A stretch of DNA of 46,782 nucleotides from an uncultured Rubrobacteraceae bacterium (GCA_902806015.1 CADCUZ010000034.1:1-46782), one strand, 5' to 3'; shown: positions 39,153 through 46,606, numbered from the stretch's first letter. Notes: generated by a model from the sequence alone, not told the origin. Program-made: numbers and translations.

Positions 39153-40220
39153 TTATCCGCCCCAGGTTGCGCGCAGCACCCGCACCCAGTTTTCGTGCGC
39201 CAGCTTCCGTAGCTCCGTTTCACCGTAGCCGTGCTCCCGCAGGGCCGCCATAAGCTTCGGCAGCCCGGAGACATCTCCCATCTCTTTCGGCACCTTCGCC
39301 CCGTCGAAGTCCGATCCGAAACCGACCCTGTCGATGCCGAGGCGGTCTACGAGGTGGTCCACATGACGCACCACCGTCTCAAGCGGCGTGTCCGTGTTCT
39401 CGTGGCCGTCCTCGCGCAAGAACGCGACGGCGAAGTTGACGCCGACCATGCCATCCGAATCTCTTATGGCGTCGAGCTGGCGGTCGGTGAGGTTGCGGGA
39501 GGAGGGGCAGAGAGCGTGGGCGTTAGAATGGGTCGCCACGAGTGGCGCTTCCGAGAGGCCGGCCACGGCCCAGAAGCCCTTCTCGTTTAGGTGGGAGAGG
39601 TCTACGAGGACGCCCAACCGGTTGCATCTCCGGATGAGGTTCCGCCCCGCCTCCGTCAGGCCCGGTCCCGTGTCCGGAGACGCGGGAAACTGGAACGGGA
39701 CGCCGCTTGCGTAGGCGTTGGGTCTGCTCCAGACCAGCCCGAGCGAGCGTAGGCCTAGGGCGTAGAGTTCTTCCACCGCCCCGGGTTCCAGGCCGAGATT
39801 TTCGGCGCCTTCGAAGTGGAGGATGGCCGCGAGCACGCCGTTTTCCAGGCAATCGTCGATCTCCGCCGCCGTCCTGACAACCCTGAGGTTGTCTCCAGAC
39901 TCTTCTTCTAATCGGAAGAGAAGCGCCGTCATCTCGTCCGCGACGCCGCGGGCGTAGATGGGGTCGAGTGGCGGGGAGCCGACGACCTCGTAGCCGCCGT
40001 CGGTGATCCTGAACGCCGCCTCCTCCGTCCGGCGGGCCCTCGGGTCCGGGGGCGCGCAGCAGGCGAAGAAGCCACCGGCGAAGCAGCCTTCCAGGGCGCG
40101 GGGAAAGTCCACGTGGCCGACGGCGCTCTCCTCGAAGAAGCCGCGCCCCTTGCCGCGCTTCGGAAGCATCAGGTTCAGCAGCGTGTCGTTGTGGCCGTCG
40201 AAAACGGGTATACGGTCCAT
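39153..40220 (-). CDS. membrane dipeptidase family protein (peptidase M19)
   Basis: 355 residues. Zinc-dependent dipeptidase of the renal-dipeptidase fold. The N-terminal metal motif FDGHNDTLLNL has His10 and Asp12. The bridging Glu lies in ILHFEGAENLGL (about 137), DLSHLNEKGFW and ATHSNAHALCPSSRNLTD supply the two later His ligands, and GFGSDFDGA the late Asp. Family substrates are dipeptides, including D-amino-acid and cysteinyl-glycine ones. No signal peptide is present, so it is cytoplasmic despite the family name. The ATG is seven bases from a TATCAT box and has no ribosome-binding site, pointing to leaderless translation. Confidence 0.9.
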   Translation of the reverse strand: MDRIPVFDGHNDTLLNLMLPKRGKGRGFFEESAVGHVDFPRALEGCFAGGFFACCAPPDPRARRTEEAAFRITDGGYEVVGSPPLDPIYARGVADEMTALLFRLEEESGDNLRVVRTAAEIDDCLENGVLAAILHFEGAENLGLEPGAVEELYALGLRSLGLVWSRPNAYASGVPFQFPASPDTGPGLTEAGRNLIRRCNRLGVLVDLSHLNEKGFWAVAGLSEAPLVATHSNAHALCPSSRNLTDRQLDAIRDSDGMVGVNFAVAFLREDGHENTDTPLETVVRHVDHLVDRLGIDRVGFGSDFDGAKVPKEMGDVSGLPKLMAALREHGYGETELRKLAHENWVRVLRATWGG

Positions 40221-40227
40221 CCGGCTG

Positions 40228-40254
40228 ATGATACAGACTTATAACGTTGTGCAA
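40228..40254 (-). promoter_or_regulatory. promoter of the M19 dipeptidase gene
   Basis: On the minus strand TTGCAC (40249-40254) and TATCAT (40228-40233), spacer 15 bases. Seven bases separate the -10 box from the ATG, which places the transcription start at or next to the start codon. Confidence 0.45.
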
Positions 40255-40396
40255 TGATATTGGCCCTCCGCTCCTTCCCTCGTCCGGCGTAAGCGTGGCG
40301 GGCGTTCCGAAGCCTTCTGCACCACTATGCTTTGAAGCGAACATCTCAGGGATGGTCCAACGTCATTGACTACCGCTTTACCGGTTCCGCGCCGCG

Positions 40397-40424
40397 AAAA
40401 AGCGGGACCGCCGAAGCGGCCCGC
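40397..40424 (-). terminator. terminator of the cysM-JAMM-cysO-moeZ operon
   Basis: On the minus strand GCGGG-CCGC, loop TTCG, GCGG-T-CCCGC (one bulged T), then TTTTT (40401-40397). The stem begins 20 bases after the moeZ stop. This is the best intrinsic terminator in the window, with a stable TTCG tetraloop. Confidence 0.88.
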
Positions 40425-40443
40425 CAACAGAATTAGAAGGGCT

Positions 40444-41628
40444 TTAGTACTTCGGTACGCTCGGGTCGATCTCCTCGCTCCAGGCGGTGATGCCACCCTT
40501 GACATTGTAGACGTGCTGAAAGCCGGCGTCATGCAAGAGCTTGACGGCCTTCGCGCTCCGCCCGCCGGTCTTGCAGTGGATGGCGAAGTTCTCGTCCCTG
40601 CCGAACTCTGCGAGGCGCTGCGGCAACTCGCCCAGCGGCACGAGCTTCGCGCCGATGTTCGCGACCTCGTACTCGTGCGGCTCGCGCACGTCGAGAACGT
40701 TAAGGCCCCCGCCGCTGTCCATCTTCCGCTTGAGCTCCTGGACTGTGATCTCCGGCACGCCGTTCTTTTCTTCGGCAGCGTTGGCCTGGGGGGTACCGCA
40801 GAACTCCTCGTAGTCGATGAGCTCGGTGACGGTCGGGTTTTCGCCGCAGATGGGGCAGTTCGGGTCCTTGCGAAGCTTCATCTCGCGGAAGCTCATCCCG
40901 AGTGCGTCGTAGAGCATCAGGCGCCCCACGAGTGGCTCCCCGATGCCAAGGATGAGCTTGACGGTCTCCGTCGCTTGGACGACGCCTATGGCGCCCGGGA
41001 GGATGCCAAGCACCCCGCCCTCGGCGCAGCTCGGCACCAGCCCGGGCGGCGGGGGCGCGGGATAGAGGCAGCGGTAGCAGGGGCCCGCCTCCGCCCAGAA
41101 GACGCTAGCCTGGCCCTCGAACCGGAAGATGGAGCCGTAGACGTTCGGCTTGCCGAGGAGTACGCAGGCGTCGTTGACGAGGTAGCGGGTCGGGAAATTG
41201 TCCGTGCCGTCCACGATCACGTCGTAGTCCCGGAAGATTTCCAGCGCGTTCTCGGAGGCTAACGCCTCCTCGTGGACCCTGACCTCGACGTTGGGGTTGA
41301 TGTCCTTGATCTTGTCGTGGGCACTCTCGACCTTCGGACGACCCACGTCGGAGGTGCCATGGATGATCTGGCGCTGCAGGTTGGACTCGTCCACGACGTC
41401 GAAATCCACGATCCCGATAGTCCCGACCCCCGCCGCCGCCAGGTAGAGCGCGAGCGGGCTGCCAAGCCCGCCGGTGCCTACGGTGAGTACCTTGGCGGCC
41501 TTGAGCTTTTTCTGCCCGTTGAGGGCGACCTCCGGCATGATGAGGTGCCGGCTGTAACGGGCTATCTCCTCGTTGGAGAGCTCGACCGCCCCGTTGGGCG
41601 ACTGAACTAACGGTTCGCGCGTCTGCAT
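40444..41628 (-). CDS. moeZ: sulfur-carrier adenylyltransferase/sulfurtransferase MoeZ (ThiF-rhodanese)
   Basis: 394 residues. The E1-like domain has the ATP loop VGTGGLGSPLALYLAAAGVG and IVDFDVVDESNLQRQIIHG with the Arg/Asn/Gln catalytic set. YDVIVDGTDNFPTRYLVNDA and two zinc CxxC pairs (CYRC, CPIC) follow. The C-terminal rhodanese domain has Cys352 in IHCKTGGRSAKA, the persulfide carrier. It adenylates the C-terminal glycine of a ubiquitin-fold carrier and converts it to thiocarboxylate. In Mycobacterium, MoeZ does this for CysO, but its gene lies elsewhere; here it closes the operon. ATG 41628 is chosen over longer upstream frames. The carrier gene ends 55 bases before it. Confidence 0.94.
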   Translation of the reverse strand: MQTREPLVQSPNGAVELSNEEIARYSRHLIMPEVALNGQKKLKAAKVLTVGTGGLGSPLALYLAAAGVGTIGIVDFDVVDESNLQRQIIHGTSDVGRPKVESAHDKIKDINPNVEVRVHEEALASENALEIFRDYDVIVDGTDNFPTRYLVNDACVLLGKPNVYGSIFRFEGQASVFWAEAGPCYRCLYPAPPPPGLVPSCAEGGVLGILPGAIGVVQATETVKLILGIGEPLVGRLMLYDALGMSFREMKLRKDPNCPICGENPTVTELIDYEEFCGTPQANAAEEKNGVPEITVQELKRKMDSGGGLNVLDVREPHEYEVANIGAKLVPLGELPQRLAEFGRDENFAIHCKTGGRSAKAVKLLHDAGFQHVYNVKGGITAWSEEIDPSVPKY

Positions 41629-41683
41629 GTCGTAAAACCTCTTTGTAGGGAGTTGGTTGTCTGGGCTCGAGCCCGAAGGCAGC

Positions 41684-41974
41684 CTAACAGCACCCCTCAT
41701 GGCTGCCGCCGGCGATGGAGGGGATTATAGAGAGCTCGTCCCCGTCGGAGACCTCGGTGTCGGGGCCGTCGAGGTAGCGGATGTCCTCGTCGCCCTTGTA
41801 CACGTTGACGAACGAGCGCAGCTTGCCGTCGCCGGTGTAGAGGTGCTGCTTTAGGTCGGGGTACTCGGTGGCGAGGTTCCCAAGGGCGTCGCCCGCGGTG
41901 CCACCGTCGACCTCGACCTGCGACTCCCCACCGGTGTACTGCCTCAAGGGCGTCGGGATCTTGACCTTCGGCAT
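41684..41974 (-). CDS. cysO: ubiquitin-fold sulfur carrier (CysO/MoaD/ThiS family) with a C-terminal tail after Gly-Gly
   Basis: 96 residues. MPKVKIPTPLRQYTGGESQV, then LRSFVNVYKGDEDIRYLDGP and DTEVSDGDELSIIPSIAGG are typical of CysO/MoaD-type carriers. Such carriers end exactly in Gly-Gly, where the thiocarboxylate forms. Here Gly89-Gly90 are followed by Ser-His-Glu-Gly-Cys-Cys and TAG. MoeZ cannot adenylate Gly90 unless this tail is removed; the JAMM peptidase encoded 20 bases upstream is the obvious candidate. The thioquinolobactin carrier QbsE, which has Cys-Phe after Gly-Gly removed by the JAMM protease QbsD, is a precedent. The start ATG has AGAAGGAGG upstream. Confidence 0.93.
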   Translation of the reverse strand: MPKVKIPTPLRQYTGGESQVEVDGGTAGDALGNLATEYPDLKQHLYTGDGKLRSFVNVYKGDEDIRYLDGPDTEVSDGDELSIIPSIAGGSHEGCC

Positions 41975-41994
41975 ACTATCCTCCTTCTCTGCTT

Positions 41995-42417
41995 CTAACC
42001 TACGATGGTTTCTTCGTCGTACCCGGAGCGGTCGCTCTTGAGCAGCCACGAGCGCAGCACGATCCGGACGCTCACCTCGCCGACGGAGGCTATCACGTAG
42101 GAGTAGCCAGGCCAGGCGTGGTCGCGGTCGTACTCGGAGGGCTCGGCCGGGTGGTCCGGGTGGGAGTGGTAGAAGCCGAGCACGCCCATCTCCCCCTCCT
42201 CGGCCCTCTCCTCGAACTCCCTGATCTTCAGGGGTTCGATCAGGAACCTGCGCGATCGCTCCTCCTCGTGGGTGTTCTCCGCCCGCCACACGTCCACGAC
42301 GACCTTCGTTCCGCCTGCGTCCATGCCCACGAGCGCCCCGGCGCACTCCTCCGGGTAAGCCTCCCTAGCGTGTTCGTGGATGCGCTCGACGTTCCCCACG
42401 CCTATCTTGAGGGCCAC
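41995..42417 (-). CDS. mec: JAMM/Mov34 metallopeptidase (Mec-like)
   Basis: 140 residues, one JAB1/MPN domain. Glu24 (in YPEECAGALVG) and the zinc motif GFYHSHPDHPAEPSEYDRDH (His84, His86, Ser94, Asp97) are complete, so it should be active. In Mycobacterium tuberculosis Mec+ cuts cysteine from the CysO-cysteine adduct. Here it may also trim the SHEGCC tail of the carrier precursor. GTG 42417 lies one base after the cysM stop and the carrier gene follows after 20 bases, so translation is coupled. There is no signal peptide; it acts in the cytoplasm. Confidence 0.93.
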   Translation of the reverse strand: MALKIGVGNVERIHEHAREAYPEECAGALVGMDAGGTKVVVDVWRAENTHEEERSRRFLIEPLKIREFEERAEEGEMGVLGFYHSHPDHPAEPSEYDRDHAWPGYSYVIASVGEVSVRIVLRSWLLKSDRSGYDEETIVG

Positions 42418-42418
42418 G

Positions 42419-43342
42419 CTAGTCCACCCAGAAGCTTTCTGAGAGGTACTTGTCCGCCCCGTCGCAGAGGACGGTGACGACCGTCCCGCGCTCTATCCCC
42501 CGGGCGACATCCAGCGCCGTTGCGACGGCGGCCCCGGCGGAGATGCCGATGAGGATGCCCTCCTCGCGCGCGACGCGCTTGACCATCGCGTAGGCGTCTT
42601 CGGTGGCGGTTGCGCGGTTCTCGTCGGCGATGGTAGGGTCGTAGATGGGCGGCACGATCGCGCTCCCCATGTGCTTCATGCCCTCGAGCCCGTGGAACGC
42701 CCCGTCAGGTTCGAACGAGACGACCCGTATCTCGGGGTTGAGATCCTTGAGGCGCGTCGAGGTGCCGACGAACGTCCCGCTGGTGCCCAAACCGGCGACG
42801 AAGTGCGTGACCTCGCCCTCCGTCTGCTCCCAGATCTCGGGCGCCGTGCTCTCGTAGTGGGCCCTCGGGTTGGCCGGGTTGGAGTACTGGTCGGGGTAGA
42901 AATACCGCTCCGGGTCCTCGGCGTACAGCCGCCTGGCTTCGCGGATCGCCCCATCCGAGCCCTCACCTGGGTCGGTCAAGACGAAGTCCACGCCGTAGGC
43001 GCGCAGGATCTTCTTGCGCTCCTCGCTGGCGTTCTTGGGCATGCACAGCCTGACCTTGTAGCCCAGGGCCGCCCCGATCCAGGCGTAGGCGATCCCCGTG
43101 TTACCGCTGGTGGCGTCCAGGATGGTCTTCTCCGGCGTGAGAGCCCCGCTCCTCTCGCCGTCCCGGATCATCCACATCGCCGGCCGGTCCTTGACGGAAC
43201 CCCCCGGGTTGTACCACTCGGCCTTGCCGAGTATCCGCACGCCCGGCGTCTCCGCCGCGATGGCTGGCAACTCCAGCAGCGGGGTGTTGCCCACGAGCTC
43301 CGTCACGTTCTTCCCGGCCTGTCTGTTAATCCTAGTAATCAT
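42419..43342 (-). CDS. cysM: O-phosphoserine/O-acetylserine sulfhydrylase CysM (thiocarboxylate-using cysteine synthase)
   Basis: 307 residues, fold-type II PLP enzyme. LVGNTPLLELP, the Schiff-base Lys51 in NPGGSVKDRPA, TSGNTGIAYAWIGAALGYKV (phosphate/substrate loop) and GLGTSGTFVGTSTRLKDLNP are intact. SAGAAVATALDVARGIERG and CDGADKYLSESFW form the C-terminal part. Next to a CysO-type carrier and a JAMM peptidase, the likely sulfur donor is CysO thiocarboxylate and the acceptor O-phosphoserine, as shown for mycobacterial CysM. This route resists oxidation. It is the first gene of the operon; a TATAAT box lies ten bases before the ATG and there is no ribosome-binding site. Confidence 0.94.
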   Translation of the reverse strand: MITRINRQAGKNVTELVGNTPLLELPAIAAETPGVRILGKAEWYNPGGSVKDRPAMWMIRDGERSGALTPEKTILDATSGNTGIAYAWIGAALGYKVRLCMPKNASEERKKILRAYGVDFVLTDPGEGSDGAIREARRLYAEDPERYFYPDQYSNPANPRAHYESTAPEIWEQTEGEVTHFVAGLGTSGTFVGTSTRLKDLNPEIRVVSFEPDGAFHGLEGMKHMGSAIVPPIYDPTIADENRATATEDAYAMVKRVAREEGILIGISAGAAVATALDVARGIERGTVVTVLCDGADKYLSESFWVD

Positions 43343-43352
43343 GTCGGGATTG

Positions 43353-43358
43353 ATTATA
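43353..43358 (-). promoter_or_regulatory. cysM operon promoter (-10)
   Basis: A perfect TATAAT on the minus strand with ten bases to the cysM ATG and no Shine-Dalgarno between, so the leader is about three bases or none. A weak CTGGAC lies 17 bases upstream. Confidence 0.6.
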
Positions 43359-43400
43359 CAGGGTGATGATTCAGCGTCCAGAGAAGGCGGAACCTTGCAA

Positions 43401-43438
43401 AGAAAAGTAGCCAGGCGGCCAAAAACTGACCTGCCCGG
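43401..43438 (-). terminator. probable hemQ terminator
   Basis: On the minus strand GCCGGGC (43438-43432) pairs with GCCTGGC (43415-43409) with one G-U, followed by TACTTTTC. Another small dyad, CCGTAG...CTACGG (43475-43493), lies right after the hemQ stop. Confidence 0.5.
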
Positions 43439-43505
43439 CTATGGTTGGTGCGTTGGCGGAATCATACCGGAAGCCCGTAGTCTAAATCTACGGCGAAATC
43501 GGGGA

Positions 43506-44228
43506 TTATCCCAGTGTGGCGAGAATTTCTTTCGGGGTGCGGCGGCGGCAGGTGAAGATCGGGGTGTCCAACTCGGTGTAGGAGCTTGCCTCGCTCTCGC
43601 GGAGCTCCATCATCAGATCCTGGAACTTCTCCGGGCTCTCGGCCTCGAAGGAGAGGATGAACTCGTAGTCGTCGATGCCGAAGCAGTAGGCGGTGTTGTT
43701 CTTTACGGGGTAGTGCTTGCGGCCTACGCGCATGTGCTCGTTCATCATCCGCTGGCGCTCTTCGAGGGGGAGGCGGTACCACTCGCGGGTCTTTACGAAC
43801 GGGTAGACGAAGATGTACTCGCCCTCGCCCGGGATGATGTAGCGGCGGTTCTCCCAGCCTGGGGTGTGCTCGCCGACGTAGATGGAGCGGCGGGAGAGGC
43901 CGAAGTACGAGTAGGCGACCGTCAGGTACTTGCCGAGGCCGCTGTTCATCAGGGCGCCCTGCAAGCCTTCGAAGGCGTCGAGGTCGTACCCGATTTTCCA
44001 GAGCATAAAGTCCGCATCCGCCCTCAGGCCCATGAGCGAGAACGACCTGAGCAGCATCTCCCCGCCGTGCTCTTGCACGGCCTCCAAGAATTCCCTCTTT
44101 CCGGCCCCCCGCTCCCCTTCCGAGAGGCGGCGCCAGAGCGGGTCCAGCTTGAAGAAGACGTAGTTCACGTACTGGGCGGGAAGCTTCTCTTCCTGGGCCT
44201 CCTGCTGTTGGGGGCGGGTTTGGGTCAT
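43506..44228 (-). CDS. hemQ: coproheme decarboxylase HemQ (chlorite-dismutase family)
   Basis: 240 residues. QYVNYVFFKLDPLWRRLSEG, LRADADFMLWKIGYDLDAFE and YSYFGLSRRSIYV are typical of HemQ. The catalytic Tyr lies in FVYPFVKTREWY (about 142) with Lys146 and Trp150. The proximal haem His165 is in MNEHMRVGRKHYP, and the C-terminus has ELDTPIFTCRRRTPKEIL. The chlorite-dismutase distal Arg is absent, as expected for HemQ. It makes haem b from coprohaem in Gram-positive bacteria, with peroxide. ATG 44228 follows AAGGAGG at an ideal distance. It is 53 bases downstream of the aldo/keto reductase gene, on the same strand. Confidence 0.94.
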   Translation of the reverse strand: MTQTRPQQQEAQEEKLPAQYVNYVFFKLDPLWRRLSEGERGAGKREFLEAVQEHGGEMLLRSFSLMGLRADADFMLWKIGYDLDAFEGLQGALMNSGLGKYLTVAYSYFGLSRRSIYVGEHTPGWENRRYIIPGEGEYIFVYPFVKTREWYRLPLEERQRMMNEHMRVGRKHYPVKNNTAYCFGIDDYEFILSFEAESPEKFQDLMMELRESEASSYTELDTPIFTCRRRTPKEILATLG

Positions 44229-44281
44229 TAATCCTCCTTGCGGTCGGGCCGGCTGGTCGACTTGTTGGCGCTGGGTTTTGG

Positions 44282-45283
44282 CTAGTTGCCGACCGGCTGA
44301 CCCGCCACTTGCTCCAATCCGAAGTTGTTTTCGTAGAGATCGCCTACCCGGGAGAGCTCTTTGAGGGTAAGGTCCGGCGTCTCGGGGGCGACGGCGAACT
44401 CTTCGATCTGCTCCTCGCCGTAGATGTTGGGGAGGGTGGAGGCCACCTCGGGAGAGGCAAGGATGAACTTGAGGGCGGCCTGGCCGAGGGTGCGTTCGCC
44501 GGACTCGGTGAGAAAGGACAGCTGCTCGACCTTTCTGAGGCCCGTGGTGAGCCACCCCTTCGGGCGGTGGCGGCGGTGGTCGTTGGGGGCGAAGGTGGTG
44601 TCCTCGTCGTACCTGCCTTCGAGCATCCCCGAGGAGTGGGGGACGCGGACCACGAGGGAGGTGCCCGTGTCGCGGGCCGCCTCGATGAGGTCGCGGCCGG
44701 GATCCTGTTCTAGGAGGTTGTAGATCATCTGCACCCCGGCCAGGTGCCGCTCGCGCATCATCTTTACGCCCTCATCGCGCCAGCCGATCTTCGGGCCGAG
44801 GGCGGCGCCGTAAGAGCGGACCTTGCCCTCGTCCTTGAAGGCCTCCATGAGCGCGAAGAGCTCATCGTTCTCGGCGGCGTCCATCTTGGTGTTGTGGAGC
44901 TGGAGAAAGTCTATGTAATCCGTGTCCAAACGCTTGAGGCTCTGTTCGAGGGCGAAGCGGAGGAAGCCTTCGGACCAGTCCTGGGGGCGTTCCTGCTGGC
45001 CGCGACGGGCGGTGTTGTTGTAGAAGTCGTAGCCTATTTTGGTCGAGATCACGACCTCATCGCGCATGTGGCCGAAGGCGTCGGCGAGCAGCGTCTCGCC
45101 CTTGCCCGAACCGTAGGTGTCGGCGGTATCGAAGTAGTTGATGCCCCGCTCGTGGGCCTGACGCAGAAGGCGTACGGAGCGGTCGTCGACGACCTCGCCC
45201 CACCAGCCCGTCGAGACCGTCCAGACCCCGAACCCGACCTCCGAGACGGATATGTCGGTGTCGCCAAGGTTGCGGTATTTCAT
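44282..45283 (-). CDS. aldo/keto reductase
   Basis: 333 residues. MKYRNLGDTDISVSEVGFGV, the catalytic Asp52 and Tyr57 in YFDTADTYGSGKGE, Lys82 in ISTKIGYD and His in FLQLHNT (about 117) form the AKR tetrad. The C-terminal NADPH region contains LKFILASPEVASTLPNIYGE. It reduces aldehydes or ketones in the cytoplasm; the substrate is unknown. ATG 45283 follows GGGAGG; an upstream GTG is less likely. It precedes hemQ in the same direction and is divergent from the dead comB-like gene. Confidence 0.9.
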   Translation of the reverse strand: MKYRNLGDTDISVSEVGFGVWTVSTGWWGEVVDDRSVRLLRQAHERGINYFDTADTYGSGKGETLLADAFGHMRDEVVISTKIGYDFYNNTARRGQQERPQDWSEGFLRFALEQSLKRLDTDYIDFLQLHNTKMDAAENDELFALMEAFKDEGKVRSYGAALGPKIGWRDEGVKMMRERHLAGVQMIYNLLEQDPGRDLIEAARDTGTSLVVRVPHSSGMLEGRYDEDTTFAPNDHRRHRPKGWLTTGLRKVEQLSFLTESGERTLGQAALKFILASPEVASTLPNIYGEEQIEEFAVAPETPDLTLKELSRVGDLYENNFGLEQVAGQPVGN

Positions 45284-45376
45284 CTCTGCCTCCCGTGCTT
45301 GTGCCACGCTACGCGACTACCCATTTAAACCACATTCTATCGCCCCTACCGTGGCCTTTCTCTCAAGCGTACCGTC

Positions 45377-45382
45377 TATAAT
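45377..45382 (+). promoter_or_regulatory. -10 box of the comB-like gene
   Basis: TATAAT ends six bases before GTG 45389, so transcription would begin at the start codon itself. There is no Shine-Dalgarno and no clear -35 box. Confidence 0.5.
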
Positions 45383-45388
45383 CGCCGC

Positions 45389-46140
45389 GTGACAGTAGAG
45401 CTTCCATCCTCGGTCTCTTGGTCACGCGCTACGCGGGCAGGGAGACAGGCGGGCGGCGGCCCGGGCCGGGTCGGTGGTGGTCGTGGTGGACGCGTTCCGG
45501 ACGAGCACCCCGATCGCGGTCCCCGTCGCGAGGGGCGCGCGCGTGACCCCGGTCGCCTCCATCGAAGAGGCCGCGTCCGAACCGGCGGACCTGCGCCTCG
45601 GGGAGCGGGGGAGCGCGAAGGTGGCCGGCTTCGATTTCGGCAACCCGCCGACGGAGATCCTGGCGTCGAACTTGCGAACTTGCCCTCTGGCTCCAGGGTT
45701 GCCCTCTCTACGACGAACGGCACCAGGGTCGTTGAGGCAGGCCCCCACGGACGCGCCCGCCGTCTACGCCGCCGCCTTCGTGAATGTCGGGGCGAGGGCT
45801 GGGAAGCTGGCCACGTTTCAGGACGTGACGGTCGTCGGATGCGGCCGGGAGGCCGGTAGGGCTTCTTCGGAAAACGAGGACGCGGTCGGGGCCCTTCTGC
45901 GCCGTCTGGAGGGGCGGGGTGCCGCGCTGGACGCGTGGGCCTGGCGCCGTCGTCGAGGGTTACCTCCGGCGCCCCCCCGAGGGCGCTGCGCGACAACAGC
46001 GCGGCGAAGCGTCTCAAGCGTCTCGCGCACGAGACAGACCTGGAATTCTGCCCCTCGGACGACGCCGTGTCGGTCGTGCCGCGGCTCGCGGGCGGGGCCT
46101 TCGTGGGGGCTAGGGAGGGCGCCGGATCTCTGGCCCCGGG
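45389..46140 (+). pseudogene. broken 2-phosphosulfolactate phosphatase (ComB family)
   Basis: GTG 45389 begins VTVELPSSVSW. After a shift near 45470 the frame reads VVVVDAFRTSTPIAVPVARG, VTPVASIEEA, RLGERGSAKVAGFDFGNPPT, which are the ComB motifs (VIDVLRATTTI-like, GERGG, DxGNSP). A second shift near 45675 gives GSRVALSTTNGTRVVEAG, another returns to VYAAAFVNVGARAGKLATFQ, and the last frame ends with LRDNSAAKRLKRLAHETDLE, FCPSDDAVSVVPRLAGGAFV, the usual C-terminus. At least three frameshifts make it dead. The enzyme would belong to sulfolactate metabolism or, in bacteria without coenzyme M, to an unknown sulfonate route. Confidence 0.75.
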
Positions 46141-46216
46141 GCCAAACAAAAAGGCGAAATTCATCCTTGACACGGAAGTGGAGCGGCTTTACTCTGCAGT
46201 TAGCCAGGGCGGATCA

Positions 46217-46239
46217 AACGTTACAAGATAACGTTACAA
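46217..46239 (+). repeat. tandem AACGTTACAA repeats, possible operator
   Basis: AACGTTACAA occurs at 46217-46226 and 46230-46239, separated by GAT (period 13). Each contains the palindrome AACGTT. They lie about 40 bases upstream of a small gene with a strong ribosome-binding site, so they may be a regulator site or part of its promoter. Confidence 0.5.
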
Positions 46240-46277
46240 AATCCGTCTAATCCCGGACAAAAAGGAGGTGAAAACAA

Positions 46278-46478
46278 ATGACGATGATGATCTCTCACGA
46301 GAAGACCCGCGAGGTAACCCGCGAGGACGTGGACCGGGCAATCGACGTGATCGAGCGCCACCTGGAGAAAGAGGCCAGGACCCGTAACCTGCTCGACGAG
46401 CAGGCGATCATGCGCCCCAAGGACCTGTGCAAGCAGCAGGGTCTCGATATGGTCGCGGAGCTCCGCGGCATGGTATAG
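46278..46478 (+). CDS. small conserved-looking hypothetical protein
   Basis: 66 residues, charged and mostly helical: MTMMISHEKTREVTREDVDR, IDVIERHLEKEARTRNLLDE, QAIMRPKDLCKQQGLDMVAE, LRGMV. It has one Cys (LCKQQG) and no membrane segment. AAAGGAGGTG lies eight bases before the ATG, the strongest ribosome-binding site in the window, and a tandem repeat and a terminator flank the gene. These signals make it a real, well-expressed gene. I do not recognise the family; a helical regulator or a protein-binding partner are possible. Confidence 0.7.
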   Translation: MTMMISHEKTREVTREDVDRAIDVIERHLEKEARTRNLLDEQAIMRPKDLCKQQGLDMVAELRGMV

Positions 46479-46576
46479 GACGCGCCATTCAAGCTTATGA
46501 ACGGGAATGTACAGTAAGGTCCTGGGACTTCTAAAGAGACATCCAGGGGCTGTTCATCCCCCTTCACGAGGCTGAG

Positions 46577-46606
46577 AGAGGGTCGGGTTTTCGGCCCTCT
46601 TTTCTC
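46577..46606 (+). terminator. terminator after the 66-residue gene
   Basis: AGAGGGTCG (46577-46585) pairs with CGGCCCTCT (46592-46600) with one G-U pair, six-base loop, then TTTCTC. It is about 100 bases after the stop. A weaker dyad CCTGG/CCAGG lies at about 46518-46546 in the leader. From 46607 to the end I see no gene. Confidence 0.75.
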
